40,235 nucleotides of DNA from an uncultured Bacilli bacterium. GTDB taxonomy: Bacteria > Bacillota_I > Bacilli_A > RF39 > UBA660. The stretch spans positions 1-40,235 of the forward strand of contig CAKOKN010000010.1 in NCBI GenBank assembly GCA_934091055.1, read 5' to 3'. The position numbers were made by a program, and so were the translations under genes. Below are positions 32,751 through 40,166 of the stretch, one piece after another. The notes beneath the pieces are model-generated. The model did no database searches. It was not told where the DNA came from and worked only from the letters and a program-made list of their open reading frames with translations. The first letter of the stretch is position 1, and each line of letters begins with the position of its first letter.

Positions 32751-32960
32751 ATGATTTGGGATATATTATATGTGTTATTAGGCCTAGTAATAGGATTAGT
32801 ATTAGGATTTTTAATAGCTAGAAAATTAATGAAAAAAGAATTGAAAAAGAATCCACCAATTAATGAGCAGATGATTAAAACTATGATGAGTGGTATGGGA
32901 AGGACTCCTTCACAGAAACAGATTAATCAAATGATGAAACAAATGAATAGATTTATGTAA
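32751..32960 (+). CDS. yneF: YneF family membrane protein (UPF0154)
   Basis: Protein of 69 residues with one N-terminal transmembrane helix (about 4-24), then the family hallmark NPPINEQMIKTMMSGMGRTP and SQKQINQMMKQM. Function unknown. It follows sirA by 18 nt with AAGGAGG before the ATG, conserving the Bacillus tkt-sirA-yneF order. Confidence 0.92.
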   Translation: MIWDILYVLLGLVIGLVLGFLIARKLMKKELKKNPPINEQMIKTMMSGMGRTPSQKQINQMMKQMNRFM

Positions 32961-32964
32961 AAAT

Positions 32965-32990
32965 AGGGCAGTATTAGCTGCCTTTTTCTT
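32965..32990 (+). terminator. Terminator after yneF
   Basis: AGGGCAG (32965-32971) pairs with CTGCCTT (32978-32984), one G-U pair, followed by a T-rich run. Confidence 0.75.
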
Positions 32991-33018
32991 TTTCGGTTCA
33001 CACTAAAGTTGTTCACCG

Positions 33019-33048
33019 TTTAACAAAGCCTAAGTAGTCTTTGTTAAA
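33019..33048. repeat. Inverted repeat between convergent genes
   Basis: TTTAACAAAG (33019-33028) and CTTTGTTAAA (33039-33048) form a perfect 10-bp stem. There is no T run on either side, so it may be only a backup terminator or mRNA 3'-end stabiliser for the convergent genes. Confidence 0.5.
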
Positions 33049-33051
33049 AAC

Positions 33052-33402
33052 TTATTTTGTTTTCTTGTTAATACCAAGTATACCTCCAAATGCTGAAGTA
33101 GCAATAATAACTAAGAAATAAATAATATTACCAAGACTAATAACTCTCATAATAAGAGCCATTAAAGTAAATAGAATAGCCCAAATACTACCATACTTAA
33201 TTCCTTCAATATAACCCTTCTTCGAAGAATTATGTCCTACTATAAAGCTACCAATTAGTACTCCAATAACTACTACTATAAGTTCAAATATTTTAAGAAG
33301 AGTTCCATTTAAAATATTAAAATAATTAAAAATAGTCAAAATAACTGTACAAATAAGTATAAACAAGAATGTATAAAGCATACTTTTTAAATAAATTTTC
33401 AT
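33052..33402 (-). CDS. TIGR04086-type membrane protein
   Basis: Protein of 116 residues with four hydrophobic helices (about 7-27, 35-57, 68-89 and 91-110) and little else. The loop GHNSSKKGYIEGIKYGSIWA between helices 2 and 3 matches the TIGR04086/YrzE family of Firmicutes, whose role is unknown. Its start is preceded by GTGGTGAT. Confidence 0.7.
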   Translation of the reverse strand: MKIYLKSMLYTFLFILICTVILTIFNYFNILNGTLLKIFELIVVVIGVLIGSFIVGHNSSKKGYIEGIKYGSIWAILFTLMALIMRVISLGNIIYFLVIIATSAFGGILGINKKTK

Positions 33403-33474
33403 AATATCACCACTAAATAATATGTTTTTGAATAAAAAATTATACTATTATACATAATTATAATGGTGATAGAA

Positions 33475-34113
33475 ATGATAACAGTTTTAATAAGAACAAT
33501 ATTCTTTTATTTCTTTATATTTATAATATATAGAATAATGGGAAAAAGAGAAGTAGGGCAATTAAGTATAATAGATTTAATAGTATCTTTATTAATCGCA
33601 GAGTTAACAGTAATTAGTATAGAAAACTATGATAAGTCAATGTTATACTCTCTAATACCAATAGTGGTATTAGTACTACTACAGTGTATATTAGCTTATA
33701 TAAGCCTAAAGAAACCTAAGTTTAGAATATTCTTAGATGGTAATCCTTCTCTTATAATAAAAGAAGGAAAAATAAATTATAATGAAATGCTAAAACAAAG
33801 ATATAACTTAGATGATCTTTTAGTACAATTAAGAGATAAAGGTTACCGAAGTATTGAAGAAGTAGAATATGCTGTCTTAGAAAATAATGGTACACTATCT
33901 ATATTTCCATATGAAACAAATAAGACACCATTACCACTTCCTATAATACTAGATGGAGATATTCAAGAAGATACTCTAAAACATCTAAAAAAAGATAAAA
34001 AATGGGTCTATAACTTTCTAGAAAGAAAAAATTTAACTCTTGAAGAAATATTCTTTGCCTTTTATAAAGATAAAAATATATTTATAATAAAAAATCAAGA
34101 TTTATTAAAATAA
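33475..34113 (+). CDS. YetF/DUF421 family membrane protein
   Basis: Protein of 212 residues. Three N-terminal helices contain the signature MGKREVGQLSIIDLIVSLLI. The cytoplasmic part holds LDGNPSLIIKEGKIN, LDDLLVQLRDKGYRSIEEV and VEYAVLENNGTLSIFP, typical for DUF421. Some relatives affect spore membrane properties in Bacillus, which would fit the spore context. The ATG at 33475 is chosen because GGTGAT lies 4 nt before it, and the ATG at 33463 is in the -10 region. Confidence 0.88.
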   Translation: MITVLIRTIFFYFFIFIIYRIMGKREVGQLSIIDLIVSLLIAELTVISIENYDKSMLYSLIPIVVLVLLQCILAYISLKKPKFRIFLDGNPSLIIKEGKINYNEMLKQRYNLDDLLVQLRDKGYRSIEEVEYAVLENNGTLSIFPYETNKTPLPLPIILDGDIQEDTLKHLKKDKKWVYNFLERKNLTLEEIFFAFYKDKNIFIIKNQDLLK

Positions 34114-34133
34114 ATATATTTATATAAATTATC

Positions 34134-34162
34134 AAGTATCATTAAAAAATGGTACTTTTTTT
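34134..34162 (+). terminator. Terminator after the yetF-like gene
   Basis: AAGTATCATT (34134-34143), AAAA loop, AATGGTACTT (34148-34157), one U-G pair, followed by T7. Confidence 0.8.
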
Positions 34163-34199
34163 ATTAACTTAACATAAATTATTGTGAGGGGTGATACTT

Positions 34200-34739
34200 T
34201 TGTCAGCATATAAAGAAATAGTAACAAAAGCAGTAGTAGGTAAAGGTAAGAAGTATTATCGTAACACTTACACTGTAAATACTGATAACAAACCTAATAC
34301 TGTTTTAGGATGTTGGGTAATAAATCATAAATTCTCAGGTAAAGAAGTAGATGGCCGTATAGAAATAGATGGTTCATTTGATGTAAACTTATGGTATTCA
34401 TATGATAACGATACAAAAACATCAGTTATCACTAAAAATATTCCATATAAAGAATTAGTAACAGTATCCCAAAAAGAAACAACAGACTCTAGTACTAAAG
34501 ATATCATAGTAAGAAGTTTAAAACAACCAAGTTGTATATCTGCGAAAGAAAAAGATCAAGGAATAGATATAGATATCGAAAAAGAATTAGGAGTAGAGAT
34601 AGTTGGAGACACTAAAGTAAAAATAGCCATTGAAGAAGATGAAGAACCTTGGGATGAAATACCAGAAGAAGTAACTGAAGAAACAGAAAAAGAAATAGAA
34701 GAAAATATAGATCCTAATTATATTAAAGAAGAAAAATAA
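34200..34739 (+). CDS. cotE: Outer spore coat morphogenetic protein CotE
   Basis: Protein of 179 residues; B. subtilis CotE has 181. The N-terminus SAYKEIVTKAVVGKGKK matches CotE closely, followed by NTVLGCWVINHKF, IEIDGSFDVNLWYSY, TKTSVITKNIPYKE and LKQPSCISA. The acidic C-terminal tail (EEDEEPWDEIPEE) is also a CotE feature. CotE forms the layer that directs outer coat assembly in the mother cell. The start is TTG at 34200, chosen by alignment and by GAGGGG upstream; the GTG at 34191 overlaps that site. No clear sigma-A promoter precedes it, as expected for a mother-cell sigma-factor gene. Confidence 0.95.
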   Translation: MSAYKEIVTKAVVGKGKKYYRNTYTVNTDNKPNTVLGCWVINHKFSGKEVDGRIEIDGSFDVNLWYSYDNDTKTSVITKNIPYKELVTVSQKETTDSSTKDIIVRSLKQPSCISAKEKDQGIDIDIEKELGVEIVGDTKVKIAIEEDEEPWDEIPEEVTEETEKEIEENIDPNYIKEEK

Positions 34740-34752
34740 TCTTCTTTTTTTA
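34725..34752 (+). terminator. Terminator after cotE
   Basis: AAAGAAGA (34725-34732) pairs with TCTTCTTT (34740-34747), followed by more T. The 5' arm lies in the last codons. Confidence 0.75.
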
Positions 34753-34767
34753 TTTATAAGGAAAGTG

Positions 34768-34796
34768 TTTACAATTAGATGTAATAATGATAAAAT
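34768..34796 (+). promoter_or_regulatory. Promoter of the flavinylation operon
   Basis: TTTACA (34768-34773), 17-nt spacer, TAAAAT (34791-34796). An ATG at 34787 lies inside it and is therefore not the gene start. Confidence 0.75.
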
Positions 34797-34822
34797 TTAC
34801 TTATAACATTGGACGTGATAAT

Positions 34823-35821
34823 ATGAAAAAGAAGAGATATATAATAATTATATTATTATTAATACTAATAGCTTTAATACTACTATTTATATCAAAAAAT
34901 ACTTATAAAGACTATAGTAGAAATTATTTTTATATGGATACATATATCAATATAAAAATAACTACTACTAAGAATAAGAAAGAAGCTAATGCTATATTAG
35001 ATGATATAGATTACTTATATAGTACTTATCATAAATTAACTAGTAGATATGATTATTATGAAGGAATAACTAATGTCTACTACTTAAATGAAAAATTAGA
35101 AGATAATAAAGAAATAGAAATAGATAAAAGATTAGCAGATATTATATCACTAGGTATAGAGTATTATAGTAAAACAAATGGTCTATTAAACATAGCAGCA
35201 GGTAATTTAACAGGTATATGGAAGAACTTTTTAGATGACTGTGAAACTATTCCTAATAGTGAAGAATTACAAGTTAATATAAATATCGATGATATAAATC
35301 TAAAAGATAATAAATATATAAAAACAAATGGTATTAAGTTAGATTTAGGTTCTATAGCTAAAGGTTATACTACAGAGTTAGCTGGAGACTACTTAGAAAG
35401 CGTAGGAGTATCCTCTTATATAATAAATGCCGGAGGTAATGTCAAAGTAGGAAAAAATCACAATAAAAAATCATATACTGTTGGAATAACAGATCCAAAT
35501 AATACAAATGATATCTTTACTAAAGTAAATATAAATAATTTATCTGTAGTAACATCTGGTAATTATCAAAGATATTGTATCAAAGATGATATAAACTATA
35601 ATCATATAATAGATCCTAATACTAAGATGCCTAGTATATATAATAAATCAGTAACTGTAATAAGTAATAATAGTACTATTGCAGACATATATAGTACATA
35701 TTTATATCTATTACCATATGAAGAAGGGTTAGATATAGTAAATAATACAGATAACATTGAGGCAATATGGTATGTAGATAAAGATAATATAATAAAAAGT
35801 GAAGGCTTTAACTATGAATAA
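34823..35821 (+). CDS. apbE: FAD:protein FMN transferase (ApbE family)
   Basis: Protein of 332 residues. It covalently attaches FMN from FAD to Thr in extracytoplasmic proteins. An N-terminal transmembrane anchor (about 5-23) replaces a lipobox. Family motifs are MDTYINI near residue 40, NIAAGNLTGIW, the FAD site LDLGSIAKGYTTELAG, YIINAGGNVKVG, TSGNYQRYC and HIIDPNTKMP. Start at ATG 34823 because the earlier ATG is in the promoter. Likely targets in the window are the RnfD-RnfG fusion and the lipoprotein at 37082. The next gene overlaps its end. Confidence 0.93.
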   Translation: MKKKRYIIIILLLILIALILLFISKNTYKDYSRNYFYMDTYINIKITTTKNKKEANAILDDIDYLYSTYHKLTSRYDYYEGITNVYYLNEKLEDNKEIEIDKRLADIISLGIEYYSKTNGLLNIAAGNLTGIWKNFLDDCETIPNSEELQVNINIDDINLKDNKYIKTNGIKLDLGSIAKGYTTELAGDYLESVGVSSYIINAGGNVKVGKNHNKKSYTVGITDPNNTNDIFTKVNINNLSVVTSGNYQRYCIKDDINYNHIIDPNTKMPSIYNKSVTVISNNSTIADIYSTYLYLLPYEEGLDIVNNTDNIEAIWYVDKDNIIKSEGFNYE

Positions 35822-36173
35822 ACAAGATCTAAAGCTAATTATAATAATACTTATTATTGCTGTCTTAGTTCTTTTGGTAATAAATACTACTAAAAAAGAA
35901 GCAGATACTGTCTTAGTCTACTATGAAGATAAACTAATAAAAACAATAGATCTAAATAAAGATGGTGAATATACAGTAGATGGTTTCTTAGGAGATGTAG
36001 TAATAGAAGTAAAAGATAAAAAAGTAAGAGTAAAAAAAGAAAATTCACCTAGAAACATCTGTTCTAAAGAAGGCTATATTAGTGACAATACAAAACCACT
36101 AATATGTCTTCCTAATAAAATAATAATTAAAATATCAAGTAAAGATAATAGTATAGATGGAGTGGTATATTAA
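35814..36173 (+). CDS. NusG domain II protein
   Basis: Protein of 119 residues. One N-terminal transmembrane helix (about 8-25) is followed by an extracytoplasmic NusG-II fold: a YYEDKLIKTIDL strand, VVIEVKDKKVRVKKE, then NICSKEGYI and PLICLPNKIIIKI, with its two conserved cysteines. Such proteins sit beside ApbE and Gx transporters in flavin electron transfer loci. ATG 35814 overlaps apbE by 8 nt; GTG 35799 is an alternative start, but AGTGAAGG suits the ATG. Confidence 0.85.
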   Translation: MNKQDLKLIIIILIIAVLVLLVINTTKKEADTVLVYYEDKLIKTIDLNKDGEYTVDGFLGDVVIEVKDKKVRVKKENSPRNICSKEGYISDNTKPLICLPNKIIIKISSKDNSIDGVVY

Positions 36174-36688
36174 TGAAAACAAAAGATATAACAACAATAG
36201 GAGTATTAACTGCTATCTCAGTAGTAATATCAATAATAGAAAGCTATTTTACTTTTATCGGAGATATTATACCAGGACTTAAATTAGGCCTTGCCAATAT
36301 AGTAATTATTTTTGCCTTATATAAATATAATTTTAAGACTGCTCTAATAATATCACTAGTAAGAGTATTTATAGTAGCTCTAATAAGAACAGGGTTTGGT
36401 TTTAACTTCTTCTTTTCATTATCAGGAGCCATCCTAAGTATCATAATGATGTCCTTAGTAAAAAAAACGAAATTATCAATAATAGGAGTTTCTATAGTAG
36501 GAAGTCTATCACATAGTATAGGACAAGTATTAATAGGAGTACTCTTAATAAATAACAAAAATATAATCTATTACTTACCATATCTATTACTATTCTCAGT
36601 TCCTACTGGACTAATAATAGGACTAATAGCTAAAAAGTTAATAACAAGCACAACTAGTACAAGAAAGGAAATAAAAAATGAAACATAA
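36173..36688 (+). CDS. Gx transporter family membrane protein (EetB-like)
   Basis: Protein of 171 residues with five or six helices. IGVLTAISVVISIIESYF, PGLKLGLANIVIIFALY and GSLSHSIGQVLIG match the family once called heptaprenyl diphosphate synthase component I, now Gx transporter, and EetB of the Listeria extracellular electron transfer locus. The start codon overlaps the stop of the preceding gene (TAATG). It probably moves a flavin- or quinone-related substrate or helps electron transfer; the exact role is unknown. Confidence 0.85.
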   Translation: MKTKDITTIGVLTAISVVISIIESYFTFIGDIIPGLKLGLANIVIIFALYKYNFKTALIISLVRVFIVALIRTGFGFNFFFSLSGAILSIIMMSLVKKTKLSIIGVSIVGSLSHSIGQVLIGVLLINNKNIIYYLPYLLLFSVPTGLIIGLIAKKLITSTTSTRKEIKNET

Positions 36689-37016
36689 TATGAAATTAAA
36701 TGAAGAACCATATAACAGTATTCTATATGGAAAAAAAGATATTGAATTAAGATTGAATGATGAAAAAAGACAAAAAATACAAGTCGGAGACATTATAACT
36801 TTCACTAATATTAATACTAAAGAAAACTTTGATAGTGAAGTATTAGATTTATATAAATCAAAAGACTTTAGTGAAATATATAATAAGTTTGATAAAGAAA
36901 GGTTAGGATACAAAAGTAATGAAGAAGCAGATCCTAAAGATATGAAAAAATACTATAGTGAAGAAATGATAAATAAGTACGAAGTAGTAGGAATAAAAGT
37001 CAAAAAACTAAAATAA
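36678..37016 (+). CDS. ASCH domain protein
   Basis: Protein of 112 residues. The first strand-helix unit MKLNEEPYNSILYGKKDIEL and VGDIITFTN are typical of ASCH domains, PUA-like folds that bind RNA or modified nucleotides. LRLNDEKR follows the expected basic binding residues. It overlaps the Gx transporter gene by 11 nt, so it is translated with it, although an RNA-binding fold in a flavin operon is unexpected. AAGGAAAT precedes the ATG. Confidence 0.85.
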   Translation: MKHNMKLNEEPYNSILYGKKDIELRLNDEKRQKIQVGDIITFTNINTKENFDSEVLDLYKSKDFSEIYNKFDKERLGYKSNEEADPKDMKKYYSEEMINKYEVVGIKVKKLK

Positions 37017-37081
37017 TAACATTTTAGGACTAGTAAAATAAATAAAAATAATTTATAATTATATCGTAGGAGGAATACAAA

Positions 37082-37528
37082 ATGAAGAAAAAACTATTAG
37101 CCATTGGAGTATTAAGTATAGCTCTTTTATCTGGCTGCTCAAAAGGCTATAAAGAAGGAGTGTATACAGGAACTGCTAAAGACGAATATGGAGGACAATC
37201 AAATACAGCTACTGCAATTGTTACTGTAGATAAGCAAGGAAAAATAACTGATGTAGACTTAGATACTACATATACTAAAGATGGCGTATTAACATCAAAG
37301 AAGGAATTAGGAACAGACTACGGAATGTATGGATCAGAATATGGTTCTAAAGTAGGCGAGTGGTATCAACAAGCAGAAGCTCTAGAAAAATATGTAGTAG
37401 ATAACCAAGGTATTGATAATCTAAAATTAGATGAAAGCGGTCATACAGATGCCGTTAGTGGTTGTACTATTAAAATAGATGCTCTATATCAAGCATTAGA
37501 TGCTGCTATCAAACAAGCAAAGAAATAA
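37082..37528 (+). CDS. FMN-binding lipoprotein (PplA-like)
   Basis: Protein of 148 residues. Signal peptide with a lipobox, LLSGC (Cys about 19), so it is lipid-anchored outside the membrane. The FMN_bind domain fills the rest: GVYTGTAKDEYGG, AIVTVDKQGKITDVDLD and DAVSGCTIKIDAL, where the Thr after SGC is the expected flavinylation site. It carries a single FMN site, whereas Listeria PplA has two domains. It would pass electrons from the membrane to outside acceptors. AGGAGG precedes the ATG. It lies 65 nt after the ASCH gene. Confidence 0.9.
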   Translation: MKKKLLAIGVLSIALLSGCSKGYKEGVYTGTAKDEYGGQSNTATAIVTVDKQGKITDVDLDTTYTKDGVLTSKKELGTDYGMYGSEYGSKVGEWYQQAEALEKYVVDNQGIDNLKLDESGHTDAVSGCTIKIDALYQALDAAIKQAKK

Positions 37529-37534
37529 ATTACT

Positions 37535-37566
37535 AAGTACTATTTATTATGAATAGTACTTTTAAT
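37535..37566 (+). terminator. Terminator after the FMN-binding lipoprotein gene
   Basis: AAGTACTATT (37535-37544) pairs with AATAGTACTT (37552-37561), followed by T-rich bases. An ATG at 37549 is in its loop and is not a gene start. Confidence 0.8.
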
Positions 37567-37599
37567 ATTTATAAAACATATATATTAATAGGTGGTTTG

Positions 37600-38397
37600 A
37601 TGAAAAATATATTTAATTATTTTTTTCTAATATCTTTAGTTTTCTTTAGCTTTTTCTATACAGATAAAGTAATAAATATAATAAATAAAAAAGATCCCCT
37701 AATGGTAGAAATAACCAAACAAAAAGATAAATATAAAGTAGAACCAACAGAAGCTATAATAACAGAAAATACCGTAATACCAGGAATAGAAGGAAAAGAA
37801 ATAGACGTTGATAAAAGTTATGAAAAAATGAAAACAGAAGGAGTATTTAGAGAACAATCTATTATATATAATAAAGTAACTCCTACTAATAGTATATCTA
37901 ATAATAAAGATAAATATATAATAAAAGGAAATAATAATAAACAAGAAGTATCTATTATAGTTATAGTAGATAAAAATAATACTATAGATAAAATATATAA
38001 TATAGATAATATTACACTATTTATAGATAGTAAATATTTAACTATAGATAATTTAAATAAAATTAAGAGTAAAGATATATATTCTTATGGTAATAAAGGA
38101 GTATATAATAATGAATTATTACTAAGTGATAATACTCTAATAAAAAGAAAAAATAATAAAGTACCATTATATTGTCTAAGTAAAGAAAAGAATGAAGATA
38201 CATTAAATATATGTAATAATAATGATATGTATGTAGTAATACCAAATATAGTAGGAGACTTATTAAATATTAAGAAAAGTCTATCTAAAGGTAGTATTAT
38301 CCTTCTAGAAGATCTAAATAATATTAACTTAATTATAAGATATATAAATAGTAAAGGTTACCAAATAGTACCTCTTAGTATATTGCTAAAAGAATAA
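37600..38397 (+). CDS. Degenerate polysaccharide deacetylase (NodB fold) protein
   Basis: Protein of 265 residues with an N-terminal transmembrane helix (about 5-22) and an extracytoplasmic part. The second half tracks the NodB fold: VSIIVIVDK in place of the TFDD strand, ITLFIDSKYL for the ATFFV strand, KIKSKDIYSYGNKG for the GHEIGNHT segment, YVVIPNIVGD, GSIILLEDL for GxIILLHD, and the final YINSKGYQIVPLSILLKE. The catalytic Asp, metal-binding His and Arg-Pro-Pro-Tyr loop are all lost, so it cannot act as a metal deacetylase. It could be a binding or structural pseudoenzyme. Start at ATG 37600 with AGGTGG upstream. Confidence 0.6.
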   Translation: MKNIFNYFFLISLVFFSFFYTDKVINIINKKDPLMVEITKQKDKYKVEPTEAIITENTVIPGIEGKEIDVDKSYEKMKTEGVFREQSIIYNKVTPTNSISNNKDKYIIKGNNNKQEVSIIVIVDKNNTIDKIYNIDNITLFIDSKYLTIDNLNKIKSKDIYSYGNKGVYNNELLLSDNTLIKRKNNKVPLYCLSKEKNEDTLNICNNNDMYVVIPNIVGDLLNIKKSLSKGSIILLEDLNNINLIIRYINSKGYQIVPLSILLKE

Positions 38398-38427
38398 AAA
38401 TATTTTATACTTTTTTTAAATTCATAA

Positions 38428-38466
38428 TTGACTACTAAGAAGAGAAATGCTATACTCTATATAGAG
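38428..38466 (+). promoter_or_regulatory. Promoter with palindrome before the surface protein gene
   Basis: TTGACT (38428-38433), 17-nt spacer, TATACT (38451-38456). The palindrome CTCTATATAGAG (38455-38466) covers the expected start point and could bind a repressor. Confidence 0.7.
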
Positions 38467-38483
38467 ATAGTAAAGGAGAAATT

Positions 38484-40121
38484 ATGAAGGAAGATAATAA
38501 AAAAAAGTATAAAACAATAATACTAATAATTGCTATAGTATTAGTATTAGTTTCAGGTATTACCTTTGCAGCATTAACTTGGCAAAGTGATAAAGTAAAT
38601 ATAAGCGCAAATTCAGATTGCTTTACAATAAACTATACACTTGGAAATAAAGTAGAAGGATCTTTAAAATTGTTTGATGAAAGTACAGTAATAAATAATG
38701 ATAATACTCTAACAATAAGAGAAGGTATGTTACTTACTAATGTAATCGCAGGTATAGCTTCTTCTTGTAATATTAATGGCTATTTAACATTATCTTTAGA
38801 AGTAAATAATTTAGATACAGCATATACTTCTTCGGGTTCTAGTACAGGTGCTCTTAAATATGCAGTACTTAAGTATTCAGAAAATGCATATCCCACAGTA
38901 AGTGATACAGCACTTCAAGGAAATAGCTTTGAAATAGTTAAAAAAGGTGCCATAACAAGTACTGGAACTACAAAAATAGTAGTAGAAAACTTCCCTAATG
39001 CAGGAGAAAACTTAGCATACATAGTAGCTTTTTATGTAGATGGTGATTTAGCTCAAAATGATGCTCAAAATAAACAATTTAGTGGTGTAATAACTGGAGT
39101 AGCAGATCAAGGAACTGCACCAACAGCAGCTTCAGATATAGTAAAACTTTATAAAAATGCTCCAAAAGAAGAAGTAACAAATAACAGTATAACTTATAAT
39201 AAAGCACCATCAGTAAACTTAATGAACGATAGACTAGGTGGAACAACAACATCTTTAGATGCAGGTAATATTAGATACTATGGAGCAAACCCTAATAACT
39301 ATATATACTTTAATTGCTCTGATTATAGTAATCAAACATCATCTACTTGTGAAATGTGGAGGATAATAGGTGTCTTTGACGGCAAAGTAAAATTAATAAG
39401 AAACACTTCGATAGGGAACTATTCTTGGGACAATAAGAATACCACAACAGGAGCAGAAACTGATTCTGGCAAAAACGACTGGACTACAGCAAGATTAATG
39501 AAATTATTAAATCCAAGTGATTATTATACAGTAGACACTAATGATCAAAGTTTGGGACAAAGTTTATACTACAATAGTGGATCAGGCAAGTGCTATAGTG
39601 GTGAAAACAATGCAACAACAGATTGTAATTTTGCAAGCACCGGAATAAAAAATGATACGACAAGAAACTTAATTGCCGAGACAACTTGGAACATTGGCGG
39701 TTCGGGGCAAACCGATTCTTCTCCAAACAAAATATATGTATATGAAAGAGGAACAACAGTGTACTCAGGAAGACCAACAACTCCTTGGAAAGGAAAAATA
39801 GCTTTAGCATATCCAAGTGATTATGGTTATGCTGCGGAGTTTGGAACTGATAAGTGCAATAGTACTTTAGATAAATATAATGATACTACTTGTAAATCAA
39901 ATAACTGGATGAAAGGAACATTCGGTTCGAGCGAAAGGTGGTTATTAACCCCTAATGCAAGCAGTTCCTACACTGCGTGGCTTGTCGCTTCGTCTGGGGT
40001 TGTCTACAGCCTCAATGCGTATATTGCGCGCGGGGTCTCCCCAGTCCTATATCTAAACTCTAATGTTGAATTTAGGGATGGAGACGGATCAGTATCTAAT
40101 CCATATCAATTATCAGCGTAA
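38484..40121 (+). CDS. Surface protein with a putative DGR-diversified C-terminal domain
   Basis: Protein of 545 residues. A signal/anchor helix at 13-31 (ending GITFAAL) is followed by a beta-rich N-terminal region (about 33-215). From about 260 comes a domain with YIYFNCSDYS, CEMWRIIGVFDGKVKLI, GNYSWDN and DWTTARLMKLLNPSDYY, a type that occurs in surface proteins of gut Bacilli. The end, with RWLLTPNAS, AWLVASSGVVYSL, GVSPVLYLNSNVEF and NPYQL, resembles C-type-lectin-like domains targeted by diversity-generating retroelements. AAAGGAG precedes the ATG. GC content rises sharply in the last part of the gene. Confidence 0.78.
   Translation: MKEDNKKKYKTIILIIAIVLVLVSGITFAALTWQSDKVNISANSDCFTINYTLGNKVEGSLKLFDESTVINNDNTLTIREGMLLTNVIAGIASSCNINGYLTLSLEVNNLDTAYTSSGSSTGALKYAVLKYSENAYPTVSDTALQGNSFEIVKKGAITSTGTTKIVVENFPNAGENLAYIVAFYVDGDLAQNDAQNKQFSGVITGVADQGTAPTAASDIVKLYKNAPKEEVTNNSITYNKAPSVNLMNDRLGGTTTSLDAGNIRYYGANPNNYIYFNCSDYSNQTSSTCEMWRIIGVFDGKVKLIRNTSIGNYSWDNKNTTTGAETDSGKNDWTTARLMKLLNPSDYYTVDTNDQSLGQSLYYNSGSGKCYSGENNATTDCNFASTGIKNDTTRNLIAETTWNIGGSGQTDSSPNKIYVYERGTTVYSGRPTTPWKGKIALAYPSDYGYAAEFGTDKCNSTLDKYNDTTCKSNNWMKGTFGSSERWLLTPNASSSYTAWLVASSGVVYSLNAYIARGVSPVLYLNSNVEFRDGDGSVSNPYQLSA
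39930..40055 (+). other. Candidate DGR variable region (VR)
   Basis: Within 39961-40050, 52 of 90 bases are G or C and only 11 are A, against a gene background near 35% GC and rich in A. Loss of A on the coding strand is what adenine-directed retrohoming mutagenesis produces. The codons coincide with exposed positions of the lectin-like fold (residues about 493-523). The GC-rich 3' part GCGCGCGGGGTCTCCCCAG could be the initiation-of-homing element. The template copy must lie outside the window, so the call is by signature only. Confidence 0.6.
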
Positions 40122-40129
40122 TAATATAA

Positions 40130-40164
40130 ATAGAAGTTAATTTAATCTTAACTTCTATTTTTTT
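40130..40164 (+). terminator. Terminator after the surface protein gene
   Basis: AGAAGTTAA (40132-40140) pairs with TTAACTTCT (40148-40156), followed by ATTTTTTT. Confidence 0.85.
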
Positions 40165-40166
40165 AA

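Noticed and set aside
34173..34181. CATAAATTA, matching the sigma-K -10 pattern CATAnnnTA, before cotE
   Set aside because: The start site would fall inside the ribosome binding site and the matching -35 is poorly placed; could be chance in AT-rich DNA.
37549..37599. 17-codon upstream extension of the NodB-like protein
   Set aside because: The ATG is in the loop of the preceding terminator and has no ribosome binding site; ATG 37600 has AGGTGG.
39538..39816. Minus-strand frame inside the surface protein gene
   Set aside because: Shadow of the real gene; no ribosome binding site or family resemblance. It is not a DGR accessory gene.
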